Source: an uncultured Gammaproteobacteria bacterium
GTDB lineage: Bacteria > Pseudomonadota > Gammaproteobacteria > Steroidobacterales > XN24
Length of the DNA stretch: 64,000 nucleotides
Reading direction: 5' to 3'
Assembly (NCBI GenBank): GCA_947259915.1
Contig: CAMYOC010000014.1
Coordinates: 1-64,000 of the forward strand
Part shown: piece after piece, positions 1-9,212 of the stretch
How positions within the stretch are numbered: the stretch's first letter is position 1
Layout: the number at the start of each line of letters is the position of its first letter
The notes under the pieces: generated by a model
Database searches by the model: none
The model's input: only the letters and a program-made list of their open reading frames with translations
What the model was told of the DNA's origin: nothing
Program-made: the position numbers and the translations under genes

Positions 1-82
1 ATACCAACAATACGACTCGTTTCATGTCCCCTCTCCTGTTTGAAGAAAACTGCTTTCCTTGCCAAGGACTCTCCGCATCGCG

Positions 83-98
83 CCCGGTTGTGACCGGG
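83..98 (-). terminator. Possible weak terminator hairpin
   Basis: A 6-bp perfect stem (CCCGGT/ACCGGG) with a 4-nt loop lies directly after the stop codon of the minus-strand lipoprotein gene. No T-run follows on the minus strand, so intrinsic termination is uncertain. The remaining bases up to the window edge show no gene. Confidence 0.25.
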
Positions 99-506
99 TC
101 ACTGGTCCGTGATTCGCCAGATCACAGGCTCCCAGTCACCGCGTTCGTTGATCAACTGAGCTCCGATGTTATAGCGCTTGCCCGCCTCTACCTCGATGGT
201 CGTGCGTCCCGGATCGGTGCCGGCGGAACGATCAACCGGACCACTGACCATGGTCCGGTCGTCGATGGCCGCGGCGATGACAATTTCATGCACACCGGGT
301 TCGACCCAAAAACTGCTGCGCGAAGCCGGCGCGTTGACATTGTTGCCGTCCAGCACCACCAGACGGGCAGGGTAAAATTGGTTCGGAGGGCGTGAGAAAT
401 CAAGGACCGCCTTGCCTGCGGCGCTTTGGCCGGCCGCCGCACAACCGCCCAGCAAAATCACCAAAACCGCCACTGACGCCAGAGCACGTGTAAAACCTGA
501 AATCAT
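99..506 (-). CDS. Small lipoprotein of unknown function
   Basis: Encodes about 135 residues. The N-terminus has a hydrophobic signal segment ending in a lipobox (LLGGC), so the mature protein should be lipid-anchored. The rest is predicted to be a compact beta-rich domain: it contains PARLVVLDGNNV and WVEPGVHEIVIAA, a pattern seen in small envelope proteins whose core resembles PEGA-like beta domains, and ends with ERGDWEPVIWRI. I chose the ATG at 506 because GGGGGA sits 7 nt upstream and the signal peptide begins there; an upstream in-frame start at 554 would put about 16 unneeded residues before the signal. The function is unknown. It is transcribed away from the DUF1461 gene. Confidence 0.7.
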   Translation of the reverse strand: MISGFTRALASVAVLVILLGGCAAAGQSAAGKAVLDFSRPPNQFYPARLVVLDGNNVNAPASRSSFWVEPGVHEIVIAAAIDDRTMVSGPVDRSAGTDPGRTTIEVEAGKRYNIGAQLINERGDWEPVIWRITDQ

Positions 507-616
507 CCCCATCCCCCTTTTGTTCGAACCTGGCCACCGGAAATGCAACAGCACGGCGCGACTGCCGCCGAGCCACGCGGGCCCGGGATCGCCGCGTCAC
601 ATGGTAACTTAGTCCC

Positions 617-1369
617 GTGAAAGCCGACCCGGGTTCCACAAATCCCTGCCGATGGCCGACGGTGTTCCTGTTTATCGCCGCCGCGCTGCTCGGTGCCCTG
701 TTCCTGGCCTGGCGCCTGGTGGCGTCCGTCGACTATCTCTATCCCGCGCTCTATCAGCCGGCCGGCATCGGCGCCCATATCGACCGTTTCGCCCCGGAAA
801 ACCGCTATCGGAACGGGTTTGGCGAGACTGACCGCGACGAGCGTCAGCGCCTGTTTGCGGCTATCGGCCGCGCTATCCGCGACGACGGCCGCGGTCTGGA
901 GAGCCTCAGCTATCACGATCCGGCCGGGAAGCGTCTGGGCTCTCTGCTGAGGCCGCCGGAGATCGTCCATCTTCGCGACGTGGCGCGTCTGGTGAGCGGA
1001 CTGGAGATGGCCGGGGTGGCCGCATTGTTGGTGCTGGCGTTACAGATCGCGGTACTGCGTCGCCGACGGCGCCGGCTTCCGCCTGCGCGGCGCATGCTGT
1101 TGATGACCGGCGCCGGATTCCTGCTGACCGTGGCCGCCGTGCTGTTGCTCGGAGCAAAGCGCGTGTTCTACAGCCTGCATGATCTGATCTTCCCGGCCGA
1201 GCATCAGTGGTTTTTTTATTACCAGGATTCGCTGATGTCCACGATGATGAAGGCGCCGGACTTTTTCGCCTATGTGGCAGCCGCGCTGGCCGTCCTCGCA
1301 ATCGGTCTGTTGTGGTTGATCCTGTTTGCGGCCAGCCGTTACACCAGCCGCCGGTCTCAGCCGCGGTAG
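617..1369 (+). CDS. DUF1461 family integral membrane protein
   Basis: About 250 residues with a GTG start. Membrane segments lie near residues 15-36, 130-148, 163-183 and 217-242. A long extracytoplasmic loop follows the first helix, with a conserved-looking aromatic stretch (HDLIFPAEHQWFFYYQDSLM) before the last helix, which is the hallmark of the DUF1461/TIGR01906 membrane family. The function of the family is unknown. The 3' end overlaps the convergent aminopeptidase gene by 13 bp. Family assignment is by motif memory. Confidence 0.75.
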   Translation: MKADPGSTNPCRWPTVFLFIAAALLGALFLAWRLVASVDYLYPALYQPAGIGAHIDRFAPENRYRNGFGETDRDERQRLFAAIGRAIRDDGRGLESLSYHDPAGKRLGSLLRPPEIVHLRDVARLVSGLEMAGVAALLVLALQIAVLRRRRRRLPPARRMLLMTGAGFLLTVAAVLLLGAKRVFYSLHDLIFPAEHQWFFYYQDSLMSTMMKAPDFFAYVAAALAVLAIGLLWLILFAASRYTSRRSQPR

Positions 1370-2742
1370 CGTTCCTCCAGCAGCGCAAACAGCGCCCGGA
1401 TCGACTGGGTCTCGCCCCCCTCAGGGCGACCGGGCCGGGTCTTGACGTTCCACGCATAGACATCCAGATGCAGCCAGGCGGTGGCGGCATCGACAAAGCG
1501 CTTGAGGAACAACGCGCCATAGATTGAACCGGCGAAGGCGTTATTGGCGATGTGGTTTAGATCGGCCACGGCGCTGCTCAGATCCCTATCATAGGGCGCC
1601 CAGAGCGGCATGTGCCAAAGCGGGTCCTCGCTCAGCGCTGATTTCGCCTGCAGCCTTGCCGCCATGTCATCGTCGCTGCTGAACATCGCCGGCAGCTCGG
1701 GACCCAGCGCGACGCGGGCAGCGCCGGTCAGCGTCGCCATGTCGATGATCAGATCCGGGGACTCCTCGTCGGCCAGGGCCAGCGCATCGCACAAGACCAT
1801 GCGCCCCTCGGCATCGGTATTGCCGATCTCCACCGTCAGCCCCTTGCGCGTGGTGATCACATCACCGGGCCGATAGGCGTTGCCGTCGATGCTGTTCTCC
1901 ACCGCGGGTATCAGTACGCGCAGACGGACCGGAAGATCGGCCGTCATGATCATCCGCGCCAGCCCGAGCACATGGGCAGCACCACCCATGTCCTTTTTCA
2001 TATGTCGCATGCCGCCGGGTGGCTTGATGTTGAGGCCGCCGGAATCGAAACACACACCCTTGCCGACCAGTGTCAGCCGCGGCCGCAGCGGATCGCCCCA
2101 GTGCAGATCGATCAGACGCGGCTCCCGGGCGCTGGCCCGACCGACCGCATGAATGGCCGGGAAGTCCTGCTCCAGCAGCGCGCTGCCATTGACCACCCGC
2201 CATTCGGCGCCGAACTCGCCTGCCAGCTCTAGCGCAGCGGTTTCCAGTTCGGCCGGACCCATATCCGAGGCCGGTGTGTTGACCAGGTCGCGTACCAGAG
2301 CATCCGCGGTGGCGGCACTGACGACCCGTTGCCGATCGACGCCGTCCGGCCACGCCAGCCGGCGCACACCCGGATCACCCGCCCGATAGCGATCAAACCG
2401 ATACTGGCCGATGGCCCAACCCAGCGCCAAAATCTCCGGGCGCTCGAATTCGCCCTCAAGCACATAGTCCCCGGGCGGCAGCATGACAGCCACCGCCGCG
2501 AGTCCGCGCAGACCGGGTGCCTGCTCACCGAGCCCCGCGAGGACCGTCGCCATCTGCCCGTCGTCTCCCGGCACGGCGACGACGGTATCGGCACGGGCCT
2601 GGAAGCCGCTGGCTTTGATCCAAGCGGCCTCGGATGCGGGTGCTGTGCTTAGCCAGGCGGCCAGAGACTCGGCAGTAACAAGATGTAGATGACGCGCGTC
2701 GGCGATCGGAGTATCAAGAAAAAAATCCTGGGGCTTGGGCAA
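1357..2742 (-). CDS. M17 leucyl aminopeptidase family protein
   Basis: A cytoplasmic dizinc aminopeptidase that releases N-terminal residues from peptides. The catalytic C-terminal domain shows the M17 signatures in order: VGKGVCFDSGG (metal-binding Lys and Asp), MKKDMGGAAHV (metal-binding Asp) and NTDAEGRMVL (metal Asp and Glu, catalytic Arg). At 461 residues it is shorter than E. coli PepA (about 500), mainly in the N-terminal domain, as in the PepB-like or shorter M17 subgroup. The start is a TTG at 2742 with AGGAG about 8-10 nt upstream. It lies 49 bp downstream of the CbiM-like gene on the same strand and may be co-transcribed with it. Confidence 0.93.
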   Translation of the reverse strand: MPKPQDFFLDTPIADARHLHLVTAESLAAWLSTAPASEAAWIKASGFQARADTVVAVPGDDGQMATVLAGLGEQAPGLRGLAAVAVMLPPGDYVLEGEFERPEILALGWAIGQYRFDRYRAGDPGVRRLAWPDGVDRQRVVSAATADALVRDLVNTPASDMGPAELETAALELAGEFGAEWRVVNGSALLEQDFPAIHAVGRASAREPRLIDLHWGDPLRPRLTLVGKGVCFDSGGLNIKPPGGMRHMKKDMGGAAHVLGLARMIMTADLPVRLRVLIPAVENSIDGNAYRPGDVITTRKGLTVEIGNTDAEGRMVLCDALALADEESPDLIIDMATLTGAARVALGPELPAMFSSDDDMAARLQAKSALSEDPLWHMPLWAPYDRDLSSAVADLNHIANNAFAGSIYGALFLKRFVDAATAWLHLDVYAWNVKTRPGRPEGGETQSIRALFALLEERYRG

Positions 2743-2791
2743 GGTCCTGCTCCTCTCCGTCGGGGACGGTGATTATGCCAGCCTCGACCGG

Positions 2792-3457
2792 TTACCGGGG
2801 ACGGTCATGCCGGTAAATCGCGTCATAGCCCACCATGCGTTGCGGGCAGCAGACCACCAGCATCGTGATCACGCAGCCGTTGATAAAGGCCTCCGGGAAC
2901 GCAATCAGCAGAAAGAAACTCAGCCAGGACGGGACGGCACCCGACCACACCGCGTCGGGTGCGCCAACCATCAAAAACGTACCCAGGTGAGCCGTGGCCG
3001 TCGCCGCGACGGCGCCGAAAAATCCAGCGCCAAAAATAAACGAGAAGGGATCCGGCGGCAGCCTGCGACGCACCAGCCGCCGCACCAGTTCTGTGGTGGC
3101 GATCGGCAGCACGGATCCCGCCAGCCAGCTCGCGGCCAGCGCGCTGTCGGCCTTCATCCCGAGACCGGTCACGCTCTCGGCAATCAGCGTTGAGATCAGC
3201 GCCGCGGCGGGCCCCAGCACCAACGTAACGGTGGTGACACCGAGGATATGCAGCCCGGGGCCCTGCGCCACTGTGGCGCGGATCGACCACAACACAAGCA
3301 GCGCGACGGTACAGGCCGCGAACCGGTGCAGGGTGGACGAATCGCGCAACAGGCCTTTCCAGTCCATACCGCGGCCGGCGAGCACAACGCACACCAGCGC
3401 AATGATCCGGGAGGTCCAGAGCCAGCCCGCGGGCAGGAGCTCAGCGTCGATTTGCAT
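2792..3457 (-). CDS. CbiM-like energy-coupling factor permease family membrane protein
   Basis: About 221 residues, almost entirely hydrophobic, with six to seven predicted membrane helices. The sequence resembles stand-alone CbiM-type S components found in gammaproteobacteria (PF01891-like): GVTTVTLVLGPAAALIS in the middle and a C-terminal LLIAFPEAFINGCVITMLVV segment. True CbiM transports cobalt or nickel with CbiNQO, and none of those partners is present, so the substrate is unknown. I place the start at ATG 3457 (MQIDAELLPAGWLW), which matches the short N-terminus before the first helix; an upstream in-frame start would add 10 residues. Confidence 0.7.
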   Translation of the reverse strand: MQIDAELLPAGWLWTSRIIALVCVVLAGRGMDWKGLLRDSSTLHRFAACTVALLVLWSIRATVAQGPGLHILGVTTVTLVLGPAAALISTLIAESVTGLGMKADSALAASWLAGSVLPIATTELVRRLVRRRLPPDPFSFIFGAGFFGAVAATATAHLGTFLMVGAPDAVWSGAVPSWLSFFLLIAFPEAFINGCVITMLVVCCPQRMVGYDAIYRHDRPR

Positions 3458-3513
3458 GAGAATTTCTGAATGCGTCGGGCAACTCAACCGATACTGGCAC
3501 AGACCGGAAACGG

Positions 3514-3541
3514 AAAAAAGGCGAGCGCCGCAGCGCTCGCC
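3514..3541 (-). terminator. Rho-independent terminator of the OmpA-like gene
   Basis: A perfect 9-bp stem (GGCGAGCGC/GCGCTCGCC) with a 4-nt loop is followed on the minus strand by TTTTTT. It lies 28 bp downstream of the OmpA-family stop codon and fits an intrinsic terminator for that transcript. Confidence 0.85.
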
Positions 3542-3568
3542 ATTGTCATTATCCTGCGGCCCGGCGAG

Positions 3569-4312
3569 CTAGCGCTCCTGGGCAACCACCGCCGGATCGT
3601 CCCCGGCGCCAAGGCTGATACTGACACGTCGTTCCAGCGCATAGCCGTCTGCATCGCCCTCGTCGGCCAGCGAGAATGTATGCCCATGCGCCTGCACCTG
3701 GACCCGGTCCGCTCCGATGCCGCGTGCCAGCAGCGCGTCGCGCACCGCATCAGCCCGGCTTGCCGAGAGCGACATATTGTAGTCATCGTCGCCGCGCGGG
3801 TCGGCATAGCCGTCCAGACGCACCGTCAGCGTCGGCTCCTGCTCCAGCAACACCGCCAGCCGCTCAATCCGGGTGGACGCATCCGTATCCAGTTCGCTGC
3901 TTCCGGTGCGGAACAGGACCGCCAGCTCGAGGCCTGCGGCCAGCGACTGGCGCTGCTCCAGTTCGGCGATACGACCGTCGAGCCGGTCCCGATCCCTGCG
4001 CATACGCTCGAGTTGGGCACGCTCGTTATCAAGTACCGCGCGCAGATCATCGGCATCCGCAAGCGATTCATCCAGGGAGGCCTCGAGCTTCTCCGCCCTG
4101 GCGGCCCACTGCAGGCGATCGCCGAAGAAACCGCCGATCCCGGCGCCGATGATGGCCCCGGGCGGGCCCGCAACCACGGCGCCGATGGCGGCGCCACCGC
4201 CGACCCCCAGCTTGCCGCCGATCTCGTTGTCGGGACCGTTGCCGGCCTGGGCGATGTCCACCGAGACCGCGGTGGCCAACAGCAGGAGCAGAAAAAATCC
4301 CTTCGTGTTCAT
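3569..4312 (-). CDS. OmpA family protein with glycine-zipper segment
   Basis: About 247 residues. A signal peptide (residues 1-21) is followed by a glycine-zipper-like stretch (GGAAIGAVVAGPPGAIIGAG), a coiled coil around residues 75-125 rich in Glu, Arg and Leu, and a C-terminal OmpA-like peptidoglycan-binding domain (LDGYADPRGDDDYNMSLSAS, then SRADAVRDALLARGI and LERRVSISL). It probably links an envelope structure to the cell wall. The start at 4312 is supported by GAGGAA 5 nt upstream. The architecture recalls PdsO-type sortase-associated OmpA proteins, but no sortase gene is nearby. A clear terminator follows. Confidence 0.85.
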   Translation of the reverse strand: MNTKGFFLLLLLATAVSVDIAQAGNGPDNEIGGKLGVGGGAAIGAVVAGPPGAIIGAGIGGFFGDRLQWAARAEKLEASLDESLADADDLRAVLDNERAQLERMRRDRDRLDGRIAELEQRQSLAAGLELAVLFRTGSSELDTDASTRIERLAVLLEQEPTLTVRLDGYADPRGDDDYNMSLSASRADAVRDALLARGIGADRVQVQAHGHTFSLADEGDADGYALERRVSISLGAGDDPAVVAQER

Positions 4313-4452
4313 ATCGATTCCTCGAGCTTGTTTGCGACCGGACACCATGTCCGGCTGTCAGGCTCTATTGAGCGCCGCAAACACGCCGTCCGCGGGGCGA
4401 AACATAGCGGCTCCCGGGATCAATAAAGGCAAAATATGACGCTGCCTGACGA

Positions 4453-5796
4453 TCAGATCGTCGTCTCGCGGCTGATGCTGTTCCAGTCCACCTTGCGCGT
4501 GATGGTCATCACCGCGGCCAGCAGCGCGAACAGACTCAGCGCACCGATCAACAACGCGGTCTCGGCTGCGTTGAGGATCACAAACAACAGGCTGTAGAGC
4601 AGCAACACGGCTGCCGCCGCACCCCATCCGCGAACCCGGCTCCTGAGCGCGCCACCCAGATATACGCCGATCAATCCCGCCAGCGCCGCGGTTCCCAGCC
4701 AGTAGGCCAGGTCAAAACCGATATGCTCGGACAACGCCAGCAACAGCAGAAAGAAAATGCTCAGCGCTAGCCCGACCAGCGCATATTGCACCGCGTGCAG
4801 CTCAGGCCCTGCCAGATGCTCGAGCAGGAACAGGCTGGCAAAGGTCATCACGATAAATAACAGCGCATATTTCATCGAGCGCTCGTTACGCTGATAGATG
4901 TCCGCCGGCAGATGCAGCCTGACGCCAAAGGCAGACTTGCTCAGCTGTTCATGACTCACCGCGGCCTCATCCGTCCAGCTCTGCGGATAGTCACGGTTCA
5001 ATTCGAGGACCTGCCAGCGAGCTGAAAATCCCGCCGCGCTGATCTCACGTTCGGCCGGCAGATAGTTGCCGGAGAACCCGGGATCGGCCCAATCGGCGCC
5101 CATGGCGACATCGGTGGTCCGGGCCAGCGGCAGGAACTGCAGCAGCTCGCTGCCGGCCACGGTCAAGTCGACGCCGAAACTCGCGGGCTCGCCATCGCGC
5201 AACCGCGCAACATCTATCGCCGCGCGCACGCCGTTGTGCTGCGGATAGCTGCCGCCGACAAAACGCAGTGCCTGATCATTCCAGCGCGCCGCTTCCAGCG
5301 CGCGGATCCCCTTGACCTCTGAGACCGGTAACAACAGTTGCGCCTGTTCCCAAAACACCTGTTGTCCCGCATCGACAAGGCGGACCAGGGGTGCAAGATC
5401 GGTCGGCAGGAAACGCGCCTCGATGCTCAAACGGCTCTGATATACCGGCACCGTGTAAATTCCCAGCCGGCGCGACTCGGTCTCCAGCCGGGCGTCGATA
5501 TGCAAGGTATCCGGCAGCGTAAACACAATCCCCATATGCTCCTGGACCTGACCGCGTCCATTGCGGATCCGATGTCTGACCGGGATGACCATGATCGGCC
5601 CGCTCACCTGCTGCGCGCCGCCCCACCCCGCGGCCACGCTCGCCTCGGCCTGATCGGCCAGCCGGATACGTTCCGAGATCAGCCCGCGCAGCATGCTGAT
5701 CGGGATCAGCAACAACAGCGAGACGATGACCACGACCAGACCCTTGCGCAGGATGGGTGCGGGCGTGGGGAAGGACGCGGGAATCTGCGTCGCCAT
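4453..5796 (-). CDS. creD: CreD family inner membrane protein
   Basis: 447 residues, the usual CreD length. One N-terminal helix (residues about 18-40) carries the family sequence LLLLIPISMLRGLISERI. A large periplasmic domain follows (GGAQQVSGPIMVIPV at its beginning; ESRRLGIYTVPVYQSRL), then five to six C-terminal helices (KYALLFIVMTFASLFLLEHL, YALVGLALSIFFLLLLALSE). CreD is linked to the CreBC regulon and to beta-lactam or colicin tolerance in enterobacteria; no creBC is present here. It is separated from the downstream OmpA-like gene by 140 bp. Confidence 0.93.
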   Translation of the reverse strand: MATQIPASFPTPAPILRKGLVVVIVSLLLLIPISMLRGLISERIRLADQAEASVAAGWGGAQQVSGPIMVIPVRHRIRNGRGQVQEHMGIVFTLPDTLHIDARLETESRRLGIYTVPVYQSRLSIEARFLPTDLAPLVRLVDAGQQVFWEQAQLLLPVSEVKGIRALEAARWNDQALRFVGGSYPQHNGVRAAIDVARLRDGEPASFGVDLTVAGSELLQFLPLARTTDVAMGADWADPGFSGNYLPAEREISAAGFSARWQVLELNRDYPQSWTDEAAVSHEQLSKSAFGVRLHLPADIYQRNERSMKYALLFIVMTFASLFLLEHLAGPELHAVQYALVGLALSIFFLLLLALSEHIGFDLAYWLGTAALAGLIGVYLGGALRSRVRGWGAAAAVLLLYSLLFVILNAAETALLIGALSLFALLAAVMTITRKVDWNSISRETTI

Positions 5797-6011
5797 CGGG
5801 TGCGCTCCAGCTTGAACCAGAGGCGAGCATGCGCGCCGATTCGGGCAGCGCGAGGGCGAAATGGTGCGGAATTCTGATTAATGCGTCCGGATCTTGACTG
5901 ACCGCGACCAGGAGACGCTGGATCGCGGCAGCAGATGGATCTGCGCCGCGCTGATGTCGCCAGGCTGCGTCCGGCCGGTCGTGACCTCGCCCTCCGGGCC
6001 TGACTCGCAGT

Positions 6012-6200
6012 CTATCCGGGCGAGTTCTCGCCCGGGTCCGGTTTGGGTTTGGGCTTCGCAAAAAACGCGAAAGGAATCGCGAGCGGGCCAAACAGCAGGC
6101 CCACGATGACCCAGAAACGACGATCCCCCGATCTCGACCGGGCGATCAGATAACAAGCCAACATGGAAAGCAGGGTCGCGATGATCAATACGGGGAGCAT
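6012..6200 (-). CDS. Small membrane protein, unknown
   Basis: 62 residues with two predicted membrane helices (MLPVLIIATLLSMLACYLIA and FWVIVGLLFGPLAIPFAFFA) separated by a short RSRSGDRR loop, and a basic, proline-rich tail (KPKPKPDPG). This short two-helix plan with a GLLFGPLAIP segment is common among proteobacterial small membrane proteins. No function can be given. The 215 bp between it and creD show no gene. Confidence 0.55.
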   Translation of the reverse strand: MLPVLIIATLLSMLACYLIARSRSGDRRFWVIVGLLFGPLAIPFAFFAKPKPKPDPGENSPG

Positions 6201-6426
6201 GGGGCAGTCTACACCTGTGCGGGGCTTGTGATGCGCGGGCGTCGCATGGATTCTACGTCGTCAACGGTCTGCAATAAGTAAAGACCCGCAAAGGCGCGGC
6301 CGTCAATGGTTCCGGACCGACGCTTTTGCCGATCAAGCCGTTTGATCCGCCAAAATGTGATCCAGTCGGATGGGCCCGGTCCGGGTTGGCTGCTACCGTT
6401 CTCCCAACATCGGGGGGAGCTTCTAT

Positions 6427-6777
6427 ATGGCCTTATTCTCAGGACTGTTCGGCGCGAAGACCGGTGCCAATGGCACAGGCAAGTCCGCGACTCCGAAGCA
6501 AAAGCCACGGTACGCCGGCGTCGAGATTATTCCGCAAAAGGGTGCGTGCTGTTCCGCGGTGCGGGCGACTGCGGGACAACGATTCCTGACCAATGAGGCG
6601 CCGCTGATGCCGCTACCCAATTGCGACATGGCGCAATGCAACTGCAGATACCGCCAGGTTCCGGAACGCAGAACCGATATCCGCCGCGACGCGGACGTTG
6701 GCATCGGTAGCGCCATGGCGATGTTCCGAGAGGACTGTCAGCGCACGATGGGACCGGGAAGACGCGCAAGAGATTAA
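6427..6777 (+). CDS. Conserved small cysteine-rich protein, unknown
   Basis: 116 residues. It holds an invariant-looking cysteine pattern: IIPQKGACCSAVR followed by LPLPNCDMAQCNCRYR, then an RRTDIRRDADVG stretch. Five cysteines in about 50 residues without a signal peptide suggest a cytoplasmic metal- or redox-binding protein. The start at 6427 is supported by GGGGGAG about 8 nt upstream. I have seen proteins with this cysteine and arginine layout as hypothetical proteins in proteobacteria but know no function. No obvious operon partners. Confidence 0.65.
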   Translation: MALFSGLFGAKTGANGTGKSATPKQKPRYAGVEIIPQKGACCSAVRATAGQRFLTNEAPLMPLPNCDMAQCNCRYRQVPERRTDIRRDADVGIGSAMAMFREDCQRTMGPGRRARD

Positions 6778-6912
6778 GGACCGGCGGGCGCCGTTTGCGC
6801 GGGTCCCCTCTGATCATGCCGGTCGTGAGCCGCCCTTATCCCGGCGACTGGATCTGCCGGCTTGCCTCTGCAGTGATGAGCGGGCGCCCTGGTTGAATGA
6901 TGCATGCCTGGC

Positions 6913-7089
6913 TCAGAGCGCAAACTCGACAGAAATGTTGACGTACTCCCAGAGTCCCTTGTCGTAGCCATACTCGAGCTCTTTCCAACGCTCGGCCGAG
7001 AGTCTCTCCCCTGCGTATGAAAACTCGTGTTTGAAATAGTCGTCCCAGGCGACCCGATGTCTGTCCGCCAGCAGACACGAACAGAACTG
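6913..7089 (-). pseudogene. Possible truncated gene remnant
   Basis: On the minus strand an open frame of 58 codons ends with a protein-like sequence (RVAWDDYFKHEFSY, then WKELEYGYDKGLWEYVNISVEFAL with a stop at 6913). An in-frame TAG lies directly upstream and no ATG, GTG or TTG start with a ribosome site is present. Its composition (Tyr, Trp, Glu, Lys) looks like real coding sequence rather than a GC-rich shadow frame, so it may be the 3' tail of a decayed gene. No family recognised. Confidence 0.35.
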
Positions 7090-7123
7090 CTAAGTTAGGG
7101 ATGACAAGCAGCCGGAGACGCTC

Positions 7124-7738
7124 ATGCCCGAGTCCAGCCCCCTTGCGCCATCAGAGCGCGACGCGCTTATCGTGGTCGACGTTCAGAATGACTTCCTTCC
7201 CGGTGGCGCGCTCGGCGTGCCTGACGGCGACGCTGTCATCGAGCCCCTGAACAGGGCCATCGCCGTGTTCCGCGCCGGCGATCGGCCGGTGTTCTTCTCT
7301 CGCGATTGGCATCCCGCCGGACATTGCTCGTTCGAAGCTCAGGGCGGCCCATGGCCGCCGCATTGCGTGGCCGACACCCCGGGAGCGCAGTTCGCGGCGC
7401 GACTCGATATGGACACCGATGTCCAGGTGTTCAGCAAAGCCACGCGACCTGATCGGGACGCCTACTCGGCGCTGGACGGGACCGGTCTCGCCGAACGTCT
7501 TCGGGCCGAGGGGGTACATCGTGTGTTCGTGGGCGGCCTGGCCACGGACTACTGCGTCAAGGCAACAGTGCTGGACGCGCTGGGTGCAGGATTCGAAGTT
7601 ATCGTGCTCGTCGATGCGATCCGCGCCGTCAACCTGAATCCGGACGACGGCCAGCACGCTACCCGGGCGATGGTCGCTGCAGGCGCCCGCACCGGGAGCG
7701 TCTCCGCTCTCGGGGATGCCGGGACGGCGCCTGCATGA
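7124..7738 (+). CDS. pncA: Nicotinamidase
   Basis: Hydrolyses nicotinamide to nicotinate in NAD salvage. 204 residues in the isochorismatase-like fold. Visible catalytic features are Asp19 in VVDVQNDFLPGG, the lysine in FSKATRPDRDAYSA, and the nucleophilic cysteine in GGLATDYCVKAT. Metal ligands are in SRDWHPAGHCSF and in PPHCV. It overlaps the next gene, pncB, by ATGA, so the two steps of the Preiss-Handler salvage route are translationally coupled. Confidence 0.95.
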   Translation: MPESSPLAPSERDALIVVDVQNDFLPGGALGVPDGDAVIEPLNRAIAVFRAGDRPVFFSRDWHPAGHCSFEAQGGPWPPHCVADTPGAQFAARLDMDTDVQVFSKATRPDRDAYSALDGTGLAERLRAEGVHRVFVGGLATDYCVKATVLDALGAGFEVIVLVDAIRAVNLNPDDGQHATRAMVAAGARTGSVSALGDAGTAPA

Positions 7739-9078
7739 TCGACGCCCAACGCAGCCCGCTGCTGACGGATCTGTACCAGCTGACCATGCTGGAGGCCTAC
7801 TTCCAGAGCCGTATCGAAGACACGGCCGTTTTCGAGTTCTTCGTCCGGCGGCTGCCGGAACAGCGCAATTTCCTGGTGGCGGCCGGGCTCGAACAGACGC
7901 TGACATTCCTGCAGGGCCTGCATTTCGATCAGGAAGAGCTGGACTGGCTGGCGGCGAGCGGGAAGTTCAAACCGGGCTTCATCGACCGGCTGGCCTGCCT
8001 GCGCTTCACCGGGGAGGTTGACGCCATGGCGGAGGGCACAGTGTTCTTCGCCGACGAACCCATTCTCAGGGTGATAGCGCCGATGCCTGAAGCCCAACTG
8101 GTAGAGAGCCGGCTGGTGAATCTGTTGCATCTGCAGACCCTGATCGCCTCCAAGGCCGCGCGCTGCGTGCTCACGGCACCGGACAAGCAGCTGGTCGATT
8201 TCGGTATGCGTCGGGCCCATGGCGCGGAGGCTGCGATGGCCGCTGCCCGGGCCAGCTATCTGGCAGGTTTCGCCGCCACGGCCACGGTGCTCGCGGAACA
8301 GCGCTTCGGCATCCCGACCGTCGGCACCATGGCCCATTCCTTCGTCCAGGCGCACGACGGGGAGGAGGAGGCCTTCCTGAATTTCGCCCGCTGCCATCCC
8401 GACAACGCGGTGCTGTTGATCGACACCTACGACACGCTGCGCGGAGCACGCCGGGTCGTAGAACTCGCGCCGCGCCTCGCCGCCGAGGGCATCGCACTGC
8501 GCGGTGTGCGCATCGACAGTGGCGACCTGGGCGCACTCAGCCGCGAGGTGCGAAAGATCCTCGACACGGGCGGCTGCGCCGCCCTGAAAATCTTTCTGAG
8601 CGGCAATCTGGATGAATTTCGATTGGATGAGCTGGTGCGCGCGCAGACGCCGGCCGACGGCTTCGGCATCGGCACGCACCTGGACGTGTCCGAGGATGCG
8701 CCCTCGCTGGACTGCGTCTACAAGCTACAGGAGTACGCGGGGATGCCTCGCCGCAAACGTTCTTCGGGCAAGGCGACCTGGCCAGGCCGCAAACAGGTGT
8801 TCCGCCATCTGGACGGCGCGGGCAGACTGAGTCGCGACGTGCTGGGTCTGCTCGACGAGGAGAGTCCTGGGCAGACGCTGCTGCATCCGGTCATGCGGGG
8901 CGGCGAGCGTCTGCGCGCGGCGCCGGCGCTGGCGCAGAGTCGCGAGTATTGCGCGCAGCAGCTGGCCACGCTGCCGGAGCCCCTTCGCGGCCTGCACCCC
9001 GCCCGGACCCCATATCCGGTCGGCGTATCCGATGCCCTCGCCGCGCTCGCCTCCCGGGTCGACGCGGCGTTCGCCTGA
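7735..9078 (+). CDS. pncB: Nicotinate phosphoribosyltransferase
   Basis: Converts nicotinate, PRPP and ATP to nicotinate mononucleotide. 447 residues. The N-terminus (LLTDLYQLTMLEAYF) and the central FGMRRAHGAEAAMAAARASYLAGF and GVRIDSGDLGALSREVR segments are typical of the family, in the subgroup that includes plant and actinobacterial enzymes rather than E. coli PncB. It acts on the product of the overlapping pncA gene. Confidence 0.95.
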   Translation: MIDAQRSPLLTDLYQLTMLEAYFQSRIEDTAVFEFFVRRLPEQRNFLVAAGLEQTLTFLQGLHFDQEELDWLAASGKFKPGFIDRLACLRFTGEVDAMAEGTVFFADEPILRVIAPMPEAQLVESRLVNLLHLQTLIASKAARCVLTAPDKQLVDFGMRRAHGAEAAMAAARASYLAGFAATATVLAEQRFGIPTVGTMAHSFVQAHDGEEEAFLNFARCHPDNAVLLIDTYDTLRGARRVVELAPRLAAEGIALRGVRIDSGDLGALSREVRKILDTGGCAALKIFLSGNLDEFRLDELVRAQTPADGFGIGTHLDVSEDAPSLDCVYKLQEYAGMPRRKRSSGKATWPGRKQVFRHLDGAGRLSRDVLGLLDEESPGQTLLHPVMRGGERLRAAPALAQSREYCAQQLATLPEPLRGLHPARTPYPVGVSDALAALASRVDAAFA

Positions 9079-9212
9079 GTCCTTTTTGACGGTGGATTTG
9101 ATTCCAACTATGTCCTGTTCCTCATGCCAGCCGGGTCGGTGCGATAAAGATCACCCGGGCATGGCTGTAGTAACGCGCCGCGGCTAGAATTATCTCCATC
9201 CGAGGAGGAACG

